64,000 bases of DNA from the NCBI GenBank assembly GCA_036491115.1, contig DASXCQ010000043.1, positions 132,358 to 196,357 on the forward strand, given 5' to 3'. Both the position numbers and the translations under genes were made by a program. This DNA is from DATEPR01 sp036491115. Lineage in GTDB: Bacteria; Actinomycetota; Actinomycetes; Mycobacteriales; Pseudonocardiaceae. The notes beneath the pieces were generated by a model. It was not told the DNA's origin. It worked only from the letters and a program-made list of their open reading frames with translations, and did no database searches. How positions within the stretch are numbered: position 1 is the stretch's first letter; every line of letters begins with the position of its first letter. This document shows positions 37,397-45,971 of the stretch, piece by piece.

Positions 37397-37430
37397 ACTG
37401 CCGCCCGGAACCAAGGGTCCGGGCGGCAGT
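37397..37430 (-). terminator. 13-bp perfect hairpin after the secreted protease gene
   Basis: ACTGCCGCCCGGA and its exact complement around an 8-base loop, 18 bases beyond the protease stop codon. Confidence 0.75.
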
Positions 37431-37447
37431 GTCGTCGCGCTACTCGA

Positions 37448-40135
37448 TCAGTTGTGCGAGAGCGTGACTCCGGACGCGCCGACCGCTGCCGAGGAAGTGG
37501 CTGCGACCTGGTTGTACGCGACCGATCCGGCCACCGTCTGGGTGAATTCGTTCCCGCTGGTGGTCAGGTTGAGCTCCACGTCGATCTCCCACATGCCCGC
37601 TGCCGGGTTGGTGGCGACGAGGGTTGCCGAGTTGACCGGCGTGCCGTCCGCACCGGTGGTCGGTGCGGCGATCCGCTGGACGACCTGGCCTGCCGGGTTG
37701 AGCAGCCAGTACGTGAACGGGTTGTCCGCGCTGGCGTCCGGCGTGCTGAGGTGGACGTCGATGTCCTGCTTGCCGGCCGGCACGTTGATGTCGAACGTGC
37801 TGATCTGGCCGACCTGACGGCCGACCGTGCTGGTGATCAGCGTGTTGAACGCGCCACCGTCGGACGGGATGACCGTCCGGCGGGCCACCGGCAGCGAGGT
37901 GCGCGCACCGTTGTCGGCGGCGAACTGGACCGACTCGGGGTGGTCACCGGGCGCCGCCGGCATGAGCACGTGCAGCGGGACCGTGACACTCGAGTGGGCC
38001 GGGATGCGCACCCGCCGGGCCGCGGGCGTGTCGATGAAGTGCTGCCCGGTGATCCGGAACGAGATGTTGCCGGTGAAGTTGGTGGGCACGTTCGGCGGCG
38101 ACTGCAGGTGTGCCCTGCCGTTCGCCCACAGGATCTGTGCCTTCCACCTGCCCGGCATGGGTGCGGTGACCTCGACGTGCTGGATGTTGGACACCGTGCC
38201 CAGACGTCCGGCCCTGGTCGGCGCGGTGCCGAAGTCGTACGAGATCTGGGTCAGCGCGCCGGTCGGGTCGGTCAGGGTGAAGGACAGGACGGTCGAGTTG
38301 GTCGGGTCGGGGATCAACATGTCGGCCGACAGGCGGTCCAGGCCCCTGGGGACGTTGATCGTGATCGGTGCGGCGGCGACGCCGCCCTGGGCCGGTAGCG
38401 GCAGGCTGGGGTCGGGATCACTGACGGGCTCGACGACGGTCTTGCCGATCTGGGCCTGCGGGCTCAGCGAACGGAACGTGCCGTCCACCCTGGTGTCGTT
38501 GCTGCTGGTGTTGAACAGCGACACGCTCTGGTTGCTGATGCCGGCGTCGGCCGTGATGTCCAGCTGGGTCGGGCCGCCGACGACGAGGCTGTTCGAGTCG
38601 GACGGCTTGCCCTTGTTGGTCAGCGTGGTGCCCGGCATCTGCTGCGCCGCGCGGACGGCGGCGTAGGTGTTGAGCAGACCGGCACCCTGCTGGTCGGCGG
38701 GCGCGTTGATGTCGCTCGCGGTGCTGGTCAGGATCTGCTTGACCATCGCCGGGGTCGGCTTGGCGCCCTTGTGGGTGTCGGAGTACGCCTGGATGACGTC
38801 GGCCGCGGCACCGGCGACCAGCGGGCAGGACTCACTGGTGCCGCCGAACGCCTCGGTCTGCGTGTTGAGCGGGCAGTCGCTGCCGGTCGGGCTGCACGCG
38901 GCCTCGCCGCCGTAACCGGGGGCGACCAGGTCGACCACCTTGTTGTTGGGCGAGGTGCCGCCGGACGACAACGGGGTGATGTTGTTGTTCACCCAGGTCC
39001 GGTAGCCATAGCCCTGGGCGAGCAGCCGCAGCGTGTTGGTGCCGCCGACCGCGATGGCCAGCGGGTCGGTGGCCGGCGAGGACACCGTGCCGGAGTCACC
39101 GCTGTCACCGGAGGACACGACGACGGTCACGCCGGCGGCGATGGCGGCGTCGTTCGCGGCGTAGAACACCGAGTACGAACCGGGCCGCTGGGTGAAGCCG
39201 AACGACTCCGAGATGATGTCGGCGTGCTCGGACACGACGGCGTTGTCGATACCGGCGACGACGTCCGATTCGGACTGCTGGGCCGGCACGCCGCCGCTGG
39301 GCGGGGTGTCGATCAGCGAGCTGTCCACGAGCGATGCGTCGGGCGCGACGCCCTTGATGCGGAACGTGCAGCCCGCCGGCAGGCCGGAGAACGGCAGTTC
39401 CTGGGCGAAGTCGAAGGTCACCAGGCCCTGGCCGGCGATCGACGAGGCGTCACCGTAGAACTCGCCGTCGCTGTCGTTCGCGGTCGGGTCGGGCGCGTCG
39501 AGGACCACGGGGGTGCCGTCGGCGCGGATGAAGTTCGGGTTGCCGGCCAGTTCGTTGATGCCGTCGTTGGCGACGATGACGCCCTTGCCGGTGGCGACCA
39601 GGGACGCCTGGTCGGGATCGTTCTTCAGATCGGTTTCGGTGTGCGTGACGGCCAGCGCCTCGGGCTCCAGCAGCGGCTTGGCCGGGTCGCTCGGGCACAG
39701 CGCCGGGCTGAGCTTGGCCGGCGGACCCTGCGGGCTGCTCGCCGTCGGGTTGACGTCGAGCATGGCGTCGGGCGTGATCTGCGCGACGGCCGGGTTCGCG
39801 CGCAGCCGGTTGACCTCACTCGCGGACAGGTGTGCCGCGATCGCGTTGACGCTGACCAACTGGCGGATGTCGGTGCCGCCGTTGGCCTTGATGTCCGACA
39901 CGATGGAGCTCTGGTCGGACCGGGTCGTCCTGGTGCGCAGGCCGCCCTGGGCGTTGAGCTTGAGATCGCCGTGTTGGTTCTTCAACACCACGATCACGGA
40001 TCCCGACGTGGCGCCGCCCACCACGGGCGCCATCGGGGTCGCAGCGGCCGCCGGCGCCACGCCGTTGCCGAGCAACACGAACGCCGCACCTAATGTCAGT
40101 GCGGCGGCTGCGGTCAGAGAACGGGGTCTGCTCAC
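37448..40135 (-). CDS. Secreted subtilisin-like (S8/S53 fold) serine protease
   Basis: About 895 residues with a signal peptide (SRPRSLTAAAALTLGAAFVLLGNGVAPAAA). An inhibitor-like propeptide (VIVVLKNQHG...VNRLRANPAVAQITPD) precedes the catalytic domain. Candidate residues are Asp in VIVANDGIN and Ser in GGTSESCPLVAGAAADV. The His motif (GHGTHVAG in subtilisins) is not found; YGDASSIAGQG lies near where it would be, with Asp. VVSSGDSGDSG resembles the oxyanion region of sedolisins. The ~400-residue C-terminal part is beta-rich, with FN3-like modules. I prefer GTG 40135 over GTG 40165 because AGGG precedes it. Confidence 0.85.
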   Translation of the reverse strand: MSRPRSLTAAAALTLGAAFVLLGNGVAPAAAATPMAPVVGGATSGSVIVVLKNQHGDLKLNAQGGLRTRTTRSDQSSIVSDIKANGGTDIRQLVSVNAIAAHLSASEVNRLRANPAVAQITPDAMLDVNPTASSPQGPPAKLSPALCPSDPAKPLLEPEALAVTHTETDLKNDPDQASLVATGKGVIVANDGINELAGNPNFIRADGTPVVLDAPDPTANDSDGEFYGDASSIAGQGLVTFDFAQELPFSGLPAGCTFRIKGVAPDASLVDSSLIDTPPSGGVPAQQSESDVVAGIDNAVVSEHADIISESFGFTQRPGSYSVFYAANDAAIAAGVTVVVSSGDSGDSGTVSSPATDPLAIAVGGTNTLRLLAQGYGYRTWVNNNITPLSSGGTSPNNKVVDLVAPGYGGEAACSPTGSDCPLNTQTEAFGGTSESCPLVAGAAADVIQAYSDTHKGAKPTPAMVKQILTSTASDINAPADQQGAGLLNTYAAVRAAQQMPGTTLTNKGKPSDSNSLVVGGPTQLDITADAGISNQSVSLFNTSSNDTRVDGTFRSLSPQAQIGKTVVEPVSDPDPSLPLPAQGGVAAAPITINVPRGLDRLSADMLIPDPTNSTVLSFTLTDPTGALTQISYDFGTAPTRAGRLGTVSNIQHVEVTAPMPGRWKAQILWANGRAHLQSPPNVPTNFTGNISFRITGQHFIDTPAARRVRIPAHSSVTVPLHVLMPAAPGDHPESVQFAADNGARTSLPVARRTVIPSDGGAFNTLITSTVGRQVGQISTFDINVPAGKQDIDVHLSTPDASADNPFTYWLLNPAGQVVQRIAAPTTGADGTPVNSATLVATNPAAGMWEIDVELNLTTSGNEFTQTVAGSVAYNQVAATSSAAVGASGVTLSHN

Positions 40136-40455
40136 TGAACCCTGCTTTCTCGTGGAAAAATGCACGAATGGGATCAGCCGGGTATGCTCCCGGTATACAA
40201 CTTGGGAGTGAACTCTGCCGCCGTCTCATGACGCAATCCAACGAAAGTATTGTGTCAATCAGTAGTACTGACCATGGCCGAAACTGATGGTCCATTGAGG
40301 CCAGTCAAGACCTCATTGGTTAGGCCATTCAGTGGATTGCCCTTTCCGGACTGCCGGGATCGTGTCGCGGTGCGCGGTCGTTGCCACCTGGTCCGACCCG
40401 GACATAAACTCGTAGTCGCGGGCGTGCAGTCGACGCTGGGGAGGTGGCGGCCGCG
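40136..40455. promoter_or_regulatory. Divergent intergenic region between protease and TrkA-RyR genes
   Basis: 320 bases, markedly lower in GC than either gene (for example AAAGTATTGTGTCAATCAG near 40243), consistent with promoters in both directions. Near 40176-40195 on the minus strand, ATACCGGGAGC and ATACCCGGC form an imperfect direct repeat. No clear palindrome or RNA element was found. Confidence 0.5.
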
Positions 40456-42180
40456 GTGGCTGATGCACGCGGTGCCTCCCGTGGCCATCTGTGGGCCGCG
40501 CATCGCCTGGTGTTCGTCGCCCTGGTGATCGTGGCCCTCGTGTCGGGTTACGTCGGGTTCGCCGTCTATCTGCACGGCAACACGCTGTTCGAGCACGGCC
40601 CGCTCGATCTGCTCTACGACGACCTCCAACTGTTCGTGCTCGGCCCGTTCCCGCTGCAGCAGGGCGGCACCGGAGCGCTGCCCGTGGCCCTGCAGATCGG
40701 CAGGCTGGCCGCTCCCCTGGTCACCGTCTACGCCTTCGTCGAGGCCGGCAGGCTGTTCCTGGCCGCGGAGGTGCAGCGCTGGCGGACGCTGCGGGCGAGG
40801 GGCCACGTCGTGGTGTGCGGCTCTGGCGCCACCGCGCTGGCGCTGACCAGGCGGTTCGGCGAACTGGGCGCGCGGGTGGTGTCGATCCATCCCGGTCCGG
40901 TGCCGGACGGGTCCAGGCGCAAGTTCCTGGTGGCGGGCGATGCCCGGCAGCCGGAGACGCTGCGGTCCGCTGGCGTGCACCGGGCAGGCGCGCTGTACGC
41001 GTGCACCGACGACACGGCGACCAACACCGTCATCGCGCTCGCCGCCCGGCGGATGGCCAAGGACAAGGGTGCCGAGCTGGCCGTGTACGCGCTGGCCACA
41101 GATCCCGAGCTGTGCCTGGCGTTGCAGGCCCGGCATCTCGGCCAGCCCCGGTCGGCGGGCGGGCGGTTCGAGTTCTTCAACATCGACGAGCTGGCCGCGC
41201 GCAAGCTGTTCGACGACCTGCCACCGCCGACCGCCGGAGCGCCACACATCCTGGTGATCGGCGCGACCTCGTTCGGCCGGGCCGTGGTGGTCGAACAGGC
41301 GAGGCGCTGGCGGGCCGGCCAGCCGGACGCCGACGCCCGACTGACGGTGACGCTGGTGGACGAGAACGCCGCCGAGGCGCTCGCCGACATCACCCACCGC
41401 TATTCGTTCGTCGGCGACGTCTGCCGGCTGCGGCCCTACGACAAGGGTCTCGCCACCCTGTTCACCGTGCCGGCCGGCGGCCCGGCGGCCACCATGGTGT
41501 TCGTGTGCCTCGACGACGAGGAGGCGTCCCTGCGGACCGCGCTCACCGTGGACCGGTTGTGGCACGGCGGTCCCGGATCGCTGGTGGTGCGGCTGGAGCG
41601 GTTGTCGTCGCTGCGGGACGCGTTCGACGGGTCGGCAGGCGACCCGCTGCTGGACCAGGTGGCGGGCGTGCTCCGGCTGTTCGGCGTGGTCGAGGCGGCG
41701 TGCGACCCCCGCCTGATCCGCGAGGACGTGACGGAGCGGCTGGCCAGGGTGGTGCACGACCGCTACCGGATCGCGCGCCTGCGCCGCGGCGACTCGGTGG
41801 AGGACAATCCGTCTATGGTGGACTGGGGCCGGTTGCCGGTGACGCAGCGCGAGAGCTGCCGGGCGCAGGCCGAGGACATGGGCCGCAAGCTGCGCGCGAT
41901 CGGCTGCACGCTGGCGCCGTGCGGTGGACCGGGTGACGACCACCAGTTGGCCGACGACACGGTCGAGCTGCTGGCCGAGATGGAACACGAACGATGGCTG
42001 GCCGAGCGCACCGATGCCGGCTGGCGGTTCGCCGAACAGCGGGCCGACGACCGGCTCGAACATCCGGACCTGGTCGCCTGGGAGCGACTGTCCACTGTAG
42101 CCAAGGACAAGAACAGGGACGCCATGCGGTCACTCGCCGACATCATCGGCGACGCCGGGTTTCGCATCGTCCAACTGTGA
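40456..42180 (+). CDS. Membrane-anchored TrkA-N/RCK protein with C-terminal RyR domain
   Basis: About 574 residues. Two hydrophobic segments (~18-40 and ~74-100) anchor it in the membrane; no K+ selectivity filter (TxGYG) is seen. A TrkA-N (RCK) Rossmann fold begins at HVVVCGSGATALALTRRFGELG (~117-138), and a second Rossmann-like unit at HILVIGATSFGRAVVVEQ. The C-terminus (EHERWLAERTDAGWRFA...HPDLVAWERLSTVAKDKNRDA) matches the ryanodine-receptor (RyR) repeat found in some prokaryotic proteins. Comparative work has placed RyR, TrkA-N and SLOG domains in nucleotide-dependent signalling. The SLOG-like gene follows after 10 bases. GTG 40456 chosen over GTG 40444 because GGGGAGG is better spaced. 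Confidence 0.83.
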   Translation: MADARGASRGHLWAAHRLVFVALVIVALVSGYVGFAVYLHGNTLFEHGPLDLLYDDLQLFVLGPFPLQQGGTGALPVALQIGRLAAPLVTVYAFVEAGRLFLAAEVQRWRTLRARGHVVVCGSGATALALTRRFGELGARVVSIHPGPVPDGSRRKFLVAGDARQPETLRSAGVHRAGALYACTDDTATNTVIALAARRMAKDKGAELAVYALATDPELCLALQARHLGQPRSAGGRFEFFNIDELAARKLFDDLPPPTAGAPHILVIGATSFGRAVVVEQARRWRAGQPDADARLTVTLVDENAAEALADITHRYSFVGDVCRLRPYDKGLATLFTVPAGGPAATMVFVCLDDEEASLRTALTVDRLWHGGPGSLVVRLERLSSLRDAFDGSAGDPLLDQVAGVLRLFGVVEAACDPRLIREDVTERLARVVHDRYRIARLRRGDSVEDNPSMVDWGRLPVTQRESCRAQAEDMGRKLRAIGCTLAPCGGPGDDHQLADDTVELLAEMEHERWLAERTDAGWRFAEQRADDRLEHPDLVAWERLSTVAKDKNRDAMRSLADIIGDAGFRIVQL

Positions 42181-42190
42181 GGGGGACGGC

Positions 42191-42673
42191 ATGCCGAGGA
42201 TCGGGGTCACCGGGCACATCGGCCTGTCCGCCGCCACGACCACCCTCGTGTCCGATGTGCTGAGACGGGAGCTACGCCGCTTTCCCGACGTACACGGCAT
42301 CACCTGCCTGGCGGCCGGCACCGACCAGTTGTTCGCCCGCGCGGTCCTCGCCGTCGGCGGCACGTTCGAGGTGGTGCTACCGGCGCCCGACTACCGCGAC
42401 ACGGTCCTCGCCGCCGAGCACCACCCCGAGTTCGACGACCTGCTCGCCCGGGCGGCGTCCGTCACGTACATGCCGTTCACCGAGTCCAGCCGGTCCGCGT
42501 ACCGCGCGGCCAGCCAGGAACTCCTGCGCCGCAGCGACCTGCTGTTCGCGGTCTGGGACGGCACCCGATCCGGCCGCACGGGCGAGACCGGCGAGGTGGT
42601 CGCCGAGGCGAGGGCCCGCGACCTCCCGGTCCACGTCGTGTGGCCGGCCAACTCGGCCCGCGTCACGGCGTAG
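42191..42673 (+). CDS. SLOG-like nucleotide-sensing protein
   Basis: 160 residues with a Rossmann-type pattern: GVTGHIGL at the N-terminus, GITCLAAGTDQLFARAVL (resembling the GGAxGxDxxA motif of DprA/LOG proteins) and AVWDGTRSGRTGETGEVVAEA, with the Gly/Thr-Glu element. Proteins of this fold bind or process nucleotides. The adjacent membrane TrkA-RyR protein, 10 bases upstream, suggests it senses or makes the ligand. Start ATG 42191 with GAGGGGG upstream. Family placement is by motif pattern. Confidence 0.72.
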   Translation: MPRIGVTGHIGLSAATTTLVSDVLRRELRRFPDVHGITCLAAGTDQLFARAVLAVGGTFEVVLPAPDYRDTVLAAEHHPEFDDLLARAASVTYMPFTESSRSAYRAASQELLRRSDLLFAVWDGTRSGRTGETGEVVAEARARDLPVHVVWPANSARVTA

Positions 42674-42749
42674 TCCGCTCCGGTGCGCACGTCACACCTC
42701 CGGATGCCCTTGCCCGTGCCATGATCGACGTATCTGGAGATGGCTGCGG

Positions 42750-43249
42750 TTGGCGTGGGTGCGCGGCGCACTGATCGGGGGCACGATCGTCGCCGCGCTG
42801 GTCGGCGTCAGCCTGATCGGCTACGACGACACGGTGTCCGACCGGGTGTCGGCCGTGATCTTCTTCGCCATCGCGCTGGGTGGCCTGCCCGGTGCGGCCA
42901 TCGGGGCGATCATCGCAGCGGTGCGCCGCCGCCAGGCCAGGATCGCCGCTGCTCCGGTCAGGCAGTTGGCGGCCAGGATCCAGGACGACGGCCCCAACGA
43001 CGTGTGGGAGCGGATGCTCCGGGACTGCGAGACGTCCGTCCAGCAGGCCGGCGAGGCCGTGGCCCTGGCCCCGCCGGGCGCGGCGACCGACTGGCTGGTG
43101 TCGAGGCGAAGGCCGATTTCGAGGCCAGCCGCCGGCGGGTCATCGACATCGTCACGCAGCTCGTCCACCAGCCCGACCTGGACCAGGTCCAGACCGACCT
43201 GACCATGCTGGAACAGGAACTACCGGTCCTCGGCGGCCCGGATCACTAG
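42750..43249 (+). pseudogene. Small membrane protein, frameshifted
   Basis: A hydrophobic N-terminus (ALIGGTIVAALVGVSLIGYDD, VSAVIFFAIALGGLPGAAIGAIIAAVRRR) reads in the frame starting at TTG 42750. At about 43095-43105, after GAATDWL, the coherent reading moves to another frame and continues as VEAKADFEASRRRVIDIVTQLVHQ to a stop at 43249. One indel explains this; a sequencing error or a truncated functional protein are alternatives. No known family. Confidence 0.6.
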
Positions 43250-43800
43250 TCCTTCTGTGGGACGAAGCTGGTCGAGCAGGACGCCGAACGGCCATGCAGG
43301 GACGCCGTGACGTCGACCTCCACGGTTCGCCCGGGAGTGGCACGACTGATCCGGAACTCGATCTCCGCCCGGCCGCCGCTCGCCGTCGCCGAGTGGCTGG
43401 TGTCCGTGGTCTTGTAGTGCGCCGTGGCCGTCACGGTCGCGCCGGTCACGGTGTGCACGACCACGTCCGTGGTCGAGCTGTCCTCCGGGTGCGTGACCGT
43501 CATCGACGCCGAGCAGGTGATCGAGGGCGCGGGTGGCGGCGCCGGCTTGGTCGTCGTATGCGTGGCGGTGTGGTGCACAGCCACGTGATGAGTGGTCGTC
43601 GTGGTCGTGGGGACCGGCCGGGTGGTGGTCGGGACCGTGGTCGTGACAGGCGGCGGGTTCGACGTCGTGATCACCGATGCCGGGGTCGAGCTGGGCACGT
43701 CGAGACCGGCGGCCGTTTCGGTCGGCGCACAGGCCGCGAGTAGGACGACACCGCCGCCGGCGCACAGCGCACCGGCCCAACGCAACAACGATCTGGACAC
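43246..43800 (-). CDS. Lipoprotein with Thr/Pro-rich spacer
   Basis: 184 residues, GTG start with AAAGGG upstream. The signal peptide ends in a lipobox (VVLLAAC, Cys24). A Thr/Pro/His-rich linker (~25-90; PTTTRPVPTTTTTT) leads to a ~90-residue beta-rich domain with Cys in ITCSASM and SASCSTSF, probably a disulphide. It is likely exposed on the cell surface; function unknown. Confidence 0.8.
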   Translation of the reverse strand: MSRSLLRWAGALCAGGGVVLLAACAPTETAAGLDVPSSTPASVITTSNPPPVTTTVPTTTRPVPTTTTTTHHVAVHHTATHTTTKPAPPPAPSITCSASMTVTHPEDSSTTDVVVHTVTGATVTATAHYKTTDTSHSATASGGRAEIEFRISRATPGRTVEVDVTASLHGRSASCSTSFVPQKD

Positions 43801-43921
43801 CCGGAAAACCCTTTCGCGAACAATCGCGGAAAACTGTCAGCCGTTAAGTCGCGAAATCACCCGATGCGTTACACCGACAATTTCTGGCCAAAACATTGAC
43901 ACGCTCGAACACCGATACCCT

Positions 43922-43934
43922 TTAACGACGTTAA
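43922..43934. promoter_or_regulatory. Palindrome in front of MarR gene (44 kb)
   Basis: TTAACGACGTTAA: two exact 6-base arms around A, about 21 bases before the GTG start of the MarR gene. A probable autoregulatory site; AGCCGTTAAGTCGCG at ~43840 may be a related half-site. Confidence 0.6.
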
Positions 43935-43954
43935 GTGACTGGTAGGCTGGCCGC

Positions 43955-44398
43955 GTGTCGGACGAGCGGCTGGCAGCGCCCACCCAGCCCGGTGTACTGG
44001 CGGACGATCTGCGCGTGGCGCTGATGCGCGTGTCCCGGCGGATTCGGCTGGAGGGCGCCGGCGGCAAGGTCACGCCGAGCCAGTTCTCCGTTCTTGCCGC
44101 GCTCAAGCACGGCCCGCTGACCCTGCGTGAACTGGCCGACCGCGAGCAGGTGCAGCCACCCGCGATGACGCGGACGGTGGCGTCGCTGGTGGAGTTGCGG
44201 CTGGTGGCGCGGGTGCAGGACCAGCACGACCGCCGGCAGGCCGTTGTCTCGTTGACCAGGACGGGCCGCAGGCTGGTCGACGAGACCCGAAACCAGCGCA
44301 CCGAATGGTTGGCCCGGCGGCTGGTCGAACTGTCCGACGAGGAACGCCGGACGCTCGCGGTGGCCACGGAGATCCTGCAGCGGATCGGCCGGTCCTGA
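43955..44398 (+). CDS. MarR family transcriptional regulator
   Basis: 147 residues. The winged helix is clear: VTPSQFSVLAALKHGPLTLRELADREQ, VQPPAMTRTVASLVELRLVARVQD, wing QHDRRQAVVSLTRTG. GTG start. It stands 75 bases before a DHA3-type MFS gene that has its own operator, a common exporter-regulator pair, so it probably represses both itself and the pump. Confidence 0.92.
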   Translation: MSDERLAAPTQPGVLADDLRVALMRVSRRIRLEGAGGKVTPSQFSVLAALKHGPLTLRELADREQVQPPAMTRTVASLVELRLVARVQDQHDRRQAVVSLTRTGRRLVDETRNQRTEWLARRLVELSDEERRTLAVATEILQRIGRS

Positions 44399-44405
44399 CC
44401 CAACT

Positions 44406-44433
44406 GTTACTTAGCTGAAGTAACTGGTATAGT
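44406..44433 (+). promoter_or_regulatory. Operator/promoter of the MFS gene
   Basis: GTTACTT-N5-AAGTAAC (44406-44424) is a perfect 7-bp inverted repeat, followed by a -10-like TATAGT (44428-44433). It overlaps the likely -35 region, so a bound repressor would block RNA polymerase. The half-site shares TTAA/TTAC character with the palindrome in front of the adjacent MarR gene. Confidence 0.65.
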
Positions 44434-44473
44434 CGGTGCATGTGATGCGAATCCGTGCAGCCAAGGAGGTCAG

Positions 44474-45775
44474 GTGGGCGCCAGCTTCCGCGCGCTGAAG
44501 TCGCGGAACTACCGGCTCTGGGTGTCCGGCACAGTGGTGTCGAACACCGGGACGTGGGTCCAGCGCACCTCCCAGGACTGGTTGGTGCTGACCGTCCTCA
44601 CCCATCACTCCGGTCTGGCCACGGGCATCACCACCGGACTCCAGTTCGCTCCCCTGTTGTTCTTCTCGCCGCAGGCCGGCGTTCTCGCGGACCGCTTTCC
44701 CAAGCGGCGCCTGCTGTTCATCACCCAGTCGCTGATGGGGTTCAGCGCGCTGCTCATCGGACTGCTCGTGGTCACCGGCGTGGTGCGGCTGTGGGAGGTG
44801 TTCGCCTGCGCGCTGCTGCTCGGTTGCGGTACGGCGCTGGACAATCCGGTGCGGCAGTCGTTCGTGTCCGAGGTGGTACCCCGCTCCGACGTGGCGAGCG
44901 CGGTGAGCATGAACAGCGCGTCGATCAACGCGGCGCGGCTGATCGGACCGGGCGTGGCCGGCCTGATCATCGCCGCCTGGGGCACCGGCCCCGGCTTCCT
45001 GATCAACGCGGCCAGTTTCGTCGCGGTGCTGATCGCGCTGGCGCGGATGCGGCCGCAGGACATGTACCGCTCCGACCGGCTGCCACGCGGCAAGGGGCAG
45101 ATCCGCGAGGGACTGCGGTTCGTCCGGCAACGCCCGGACCTGTTGCTGATCTTTGTGATGACCGGCCTGGTCGGCACGTTCGCGATGAACTTCCAGATCA
45201 CCAACGCGCTGATGGCCAGCGGCGCGTTCCATCGCGGTGCCCGCGAGTACGGGCTGCTCGGCTCGGCGATGGCGATCGGCTGCCTGGCCGCCGCCGTGCT
45301 CAACGCCAGGCGTGAGCAGCCCAGGCTGCGGCTGCTGATCATCGCCGAGGCCGGGCTGGGCGCGTGCATGGTGGTCGGCGCACTGCTGCCGACGTACTTC
45401 CTCTACGCGGTGTCGCTGGTGTTCATGGGACTCGGCTCGATCACCGTGTTGAACAGCTGCAACATCGCCGTGCAACTGTCCACTCCGGCCCATCTGCGCG
45501 GCAGGGTGCTGTCGCTGTACCTGGCGATCCAGATCGGCACCACGCCGATCGGCGCGCCCATCGTGGGTTGGCTGGGCAGCGAGTTCGGCGCCCGGTGGTC
45601 GGTGCTGACCGGCGGGTTCGCCGCGCTGCTGGCCGGCGCGTGCGGTGTCATCGTGCTGGCCGTGCGGCCCGGCATCGGCACCCACTTCACCGACGCCCTG
45701 CACTCCCAGCGGGTCGAGGAACAGGCCCTCGCCACGACCGACGTCCGTCCCGCACTGCGATCGCGCACGGCCTAG
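44474..45775 (+). CDS. MFS transporter, EntS/DHA3-like
   Basis: 433 residues, GTG start with GGAGG five bases upstream. Membrane topology of 12 helices; N-terminus SFRALKSRNYRLWVSGTVVSNTGTWVQRTSQDWLVL and loop GVLADRFPKRRLL are typical of EntS-like DHA3 transporters. Expression is probably governed by the adjacent MarR protein. Substrate unknown; siderophores and drugs are the common ones in this family. Confidence 0.9.
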   Translation: MGASFRALKSRNYRLWVSGTVVSNTGTWVQRTSQDWLVLTVLTHHSGLATGITTGLQFAPLLFFSPQAGVLADRFPKRRLLFITQSLMGFSALLIGLLVVTGVVRLWEVFACALLLGCGTALDNPVRQSFVSEVVPRSDVASAVSMNSASINAARLIGPGVAGLIIAAWGTGPGFLINAASFVAVLIALARMRPQDMYRSDRLPRGKGQIREGLRFVRQRPDLLLIFVMTGLVGTFAMNFQITNALMASGAFHRGAREYGLLGSAMAIGCLAAAVLNARREQPRLRLLIIAEAGLGACMVVGALLPTYFLYAVSLVFMGLGSITVLNSCNIAVQLSTPAHLRGRVLSLYLAIQIGTTPIGAPIVGWLGSEFGARWSVLTGGFAALLAGACGVIVLAVRPGIGTHFTDALHSQRVEEQALATTDVRPALRSRTA

Positions 45776-45808
45776 ACTTCTAGAGTCCTAGTGTTCTGGA
45801 CTTCTAGA
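45775..45808 (+). promoter_or_regulatory. Repeated TCTAGA-containing operator before RHH gene
   Basis: GACTTCTAGA occurs twice, at 45775-45784 and 45799-45808, with CTAG elements between. The first copy sits in a near-palindrome (CTAGACTTCTAGAGTCCTAG). Such repeats just before a small ribbon-helix-helix gene are typical binding sites of that protein family. It ends two bases before the start codon. Confidence 0.55.
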
Positions 45809-45809
45809 C

Positions 45810-45971
45810 ATGGCCGACGACAAGCGTCAGTTCAACGTGTTGTTGCCCGAGTCGTTGATCCGGGCCATCAAGATCGAGTCGATCGACCGGCACACGTCGC
45901 TGTCCGCCCTGGTCGAGGCCGCCATGCGCGCCTACCTGGCCAGCCCCTCCGACGAAGGGACGACCCGATGA
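45810..45971 (+). CDS. Small ribbon-helix-helix (CopG-like) protein
   Basis: 53 residues: MADDKRQFNVLLPESLIRAI, then KIESIDRHTSLSALVEAAMRAYLASP. The strand (FNVLLP) and two helices match the RHH fold, whose beta-strand contacts DNA as a dimer. The gene overlaps the VOC gene by ATGA, so the pair looked like a regulator with its regulated enzyme. A repeated TCTAGA site sits immediately upstream. It has no Shine-Dalgarno and may be translated from a leaderless transcript. Confidence 0.7.
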   Translation: MADDKRQFNVLLPESLIRAIKIESIDRHTSLSALVEAAMRAYLASPSDEGTTR

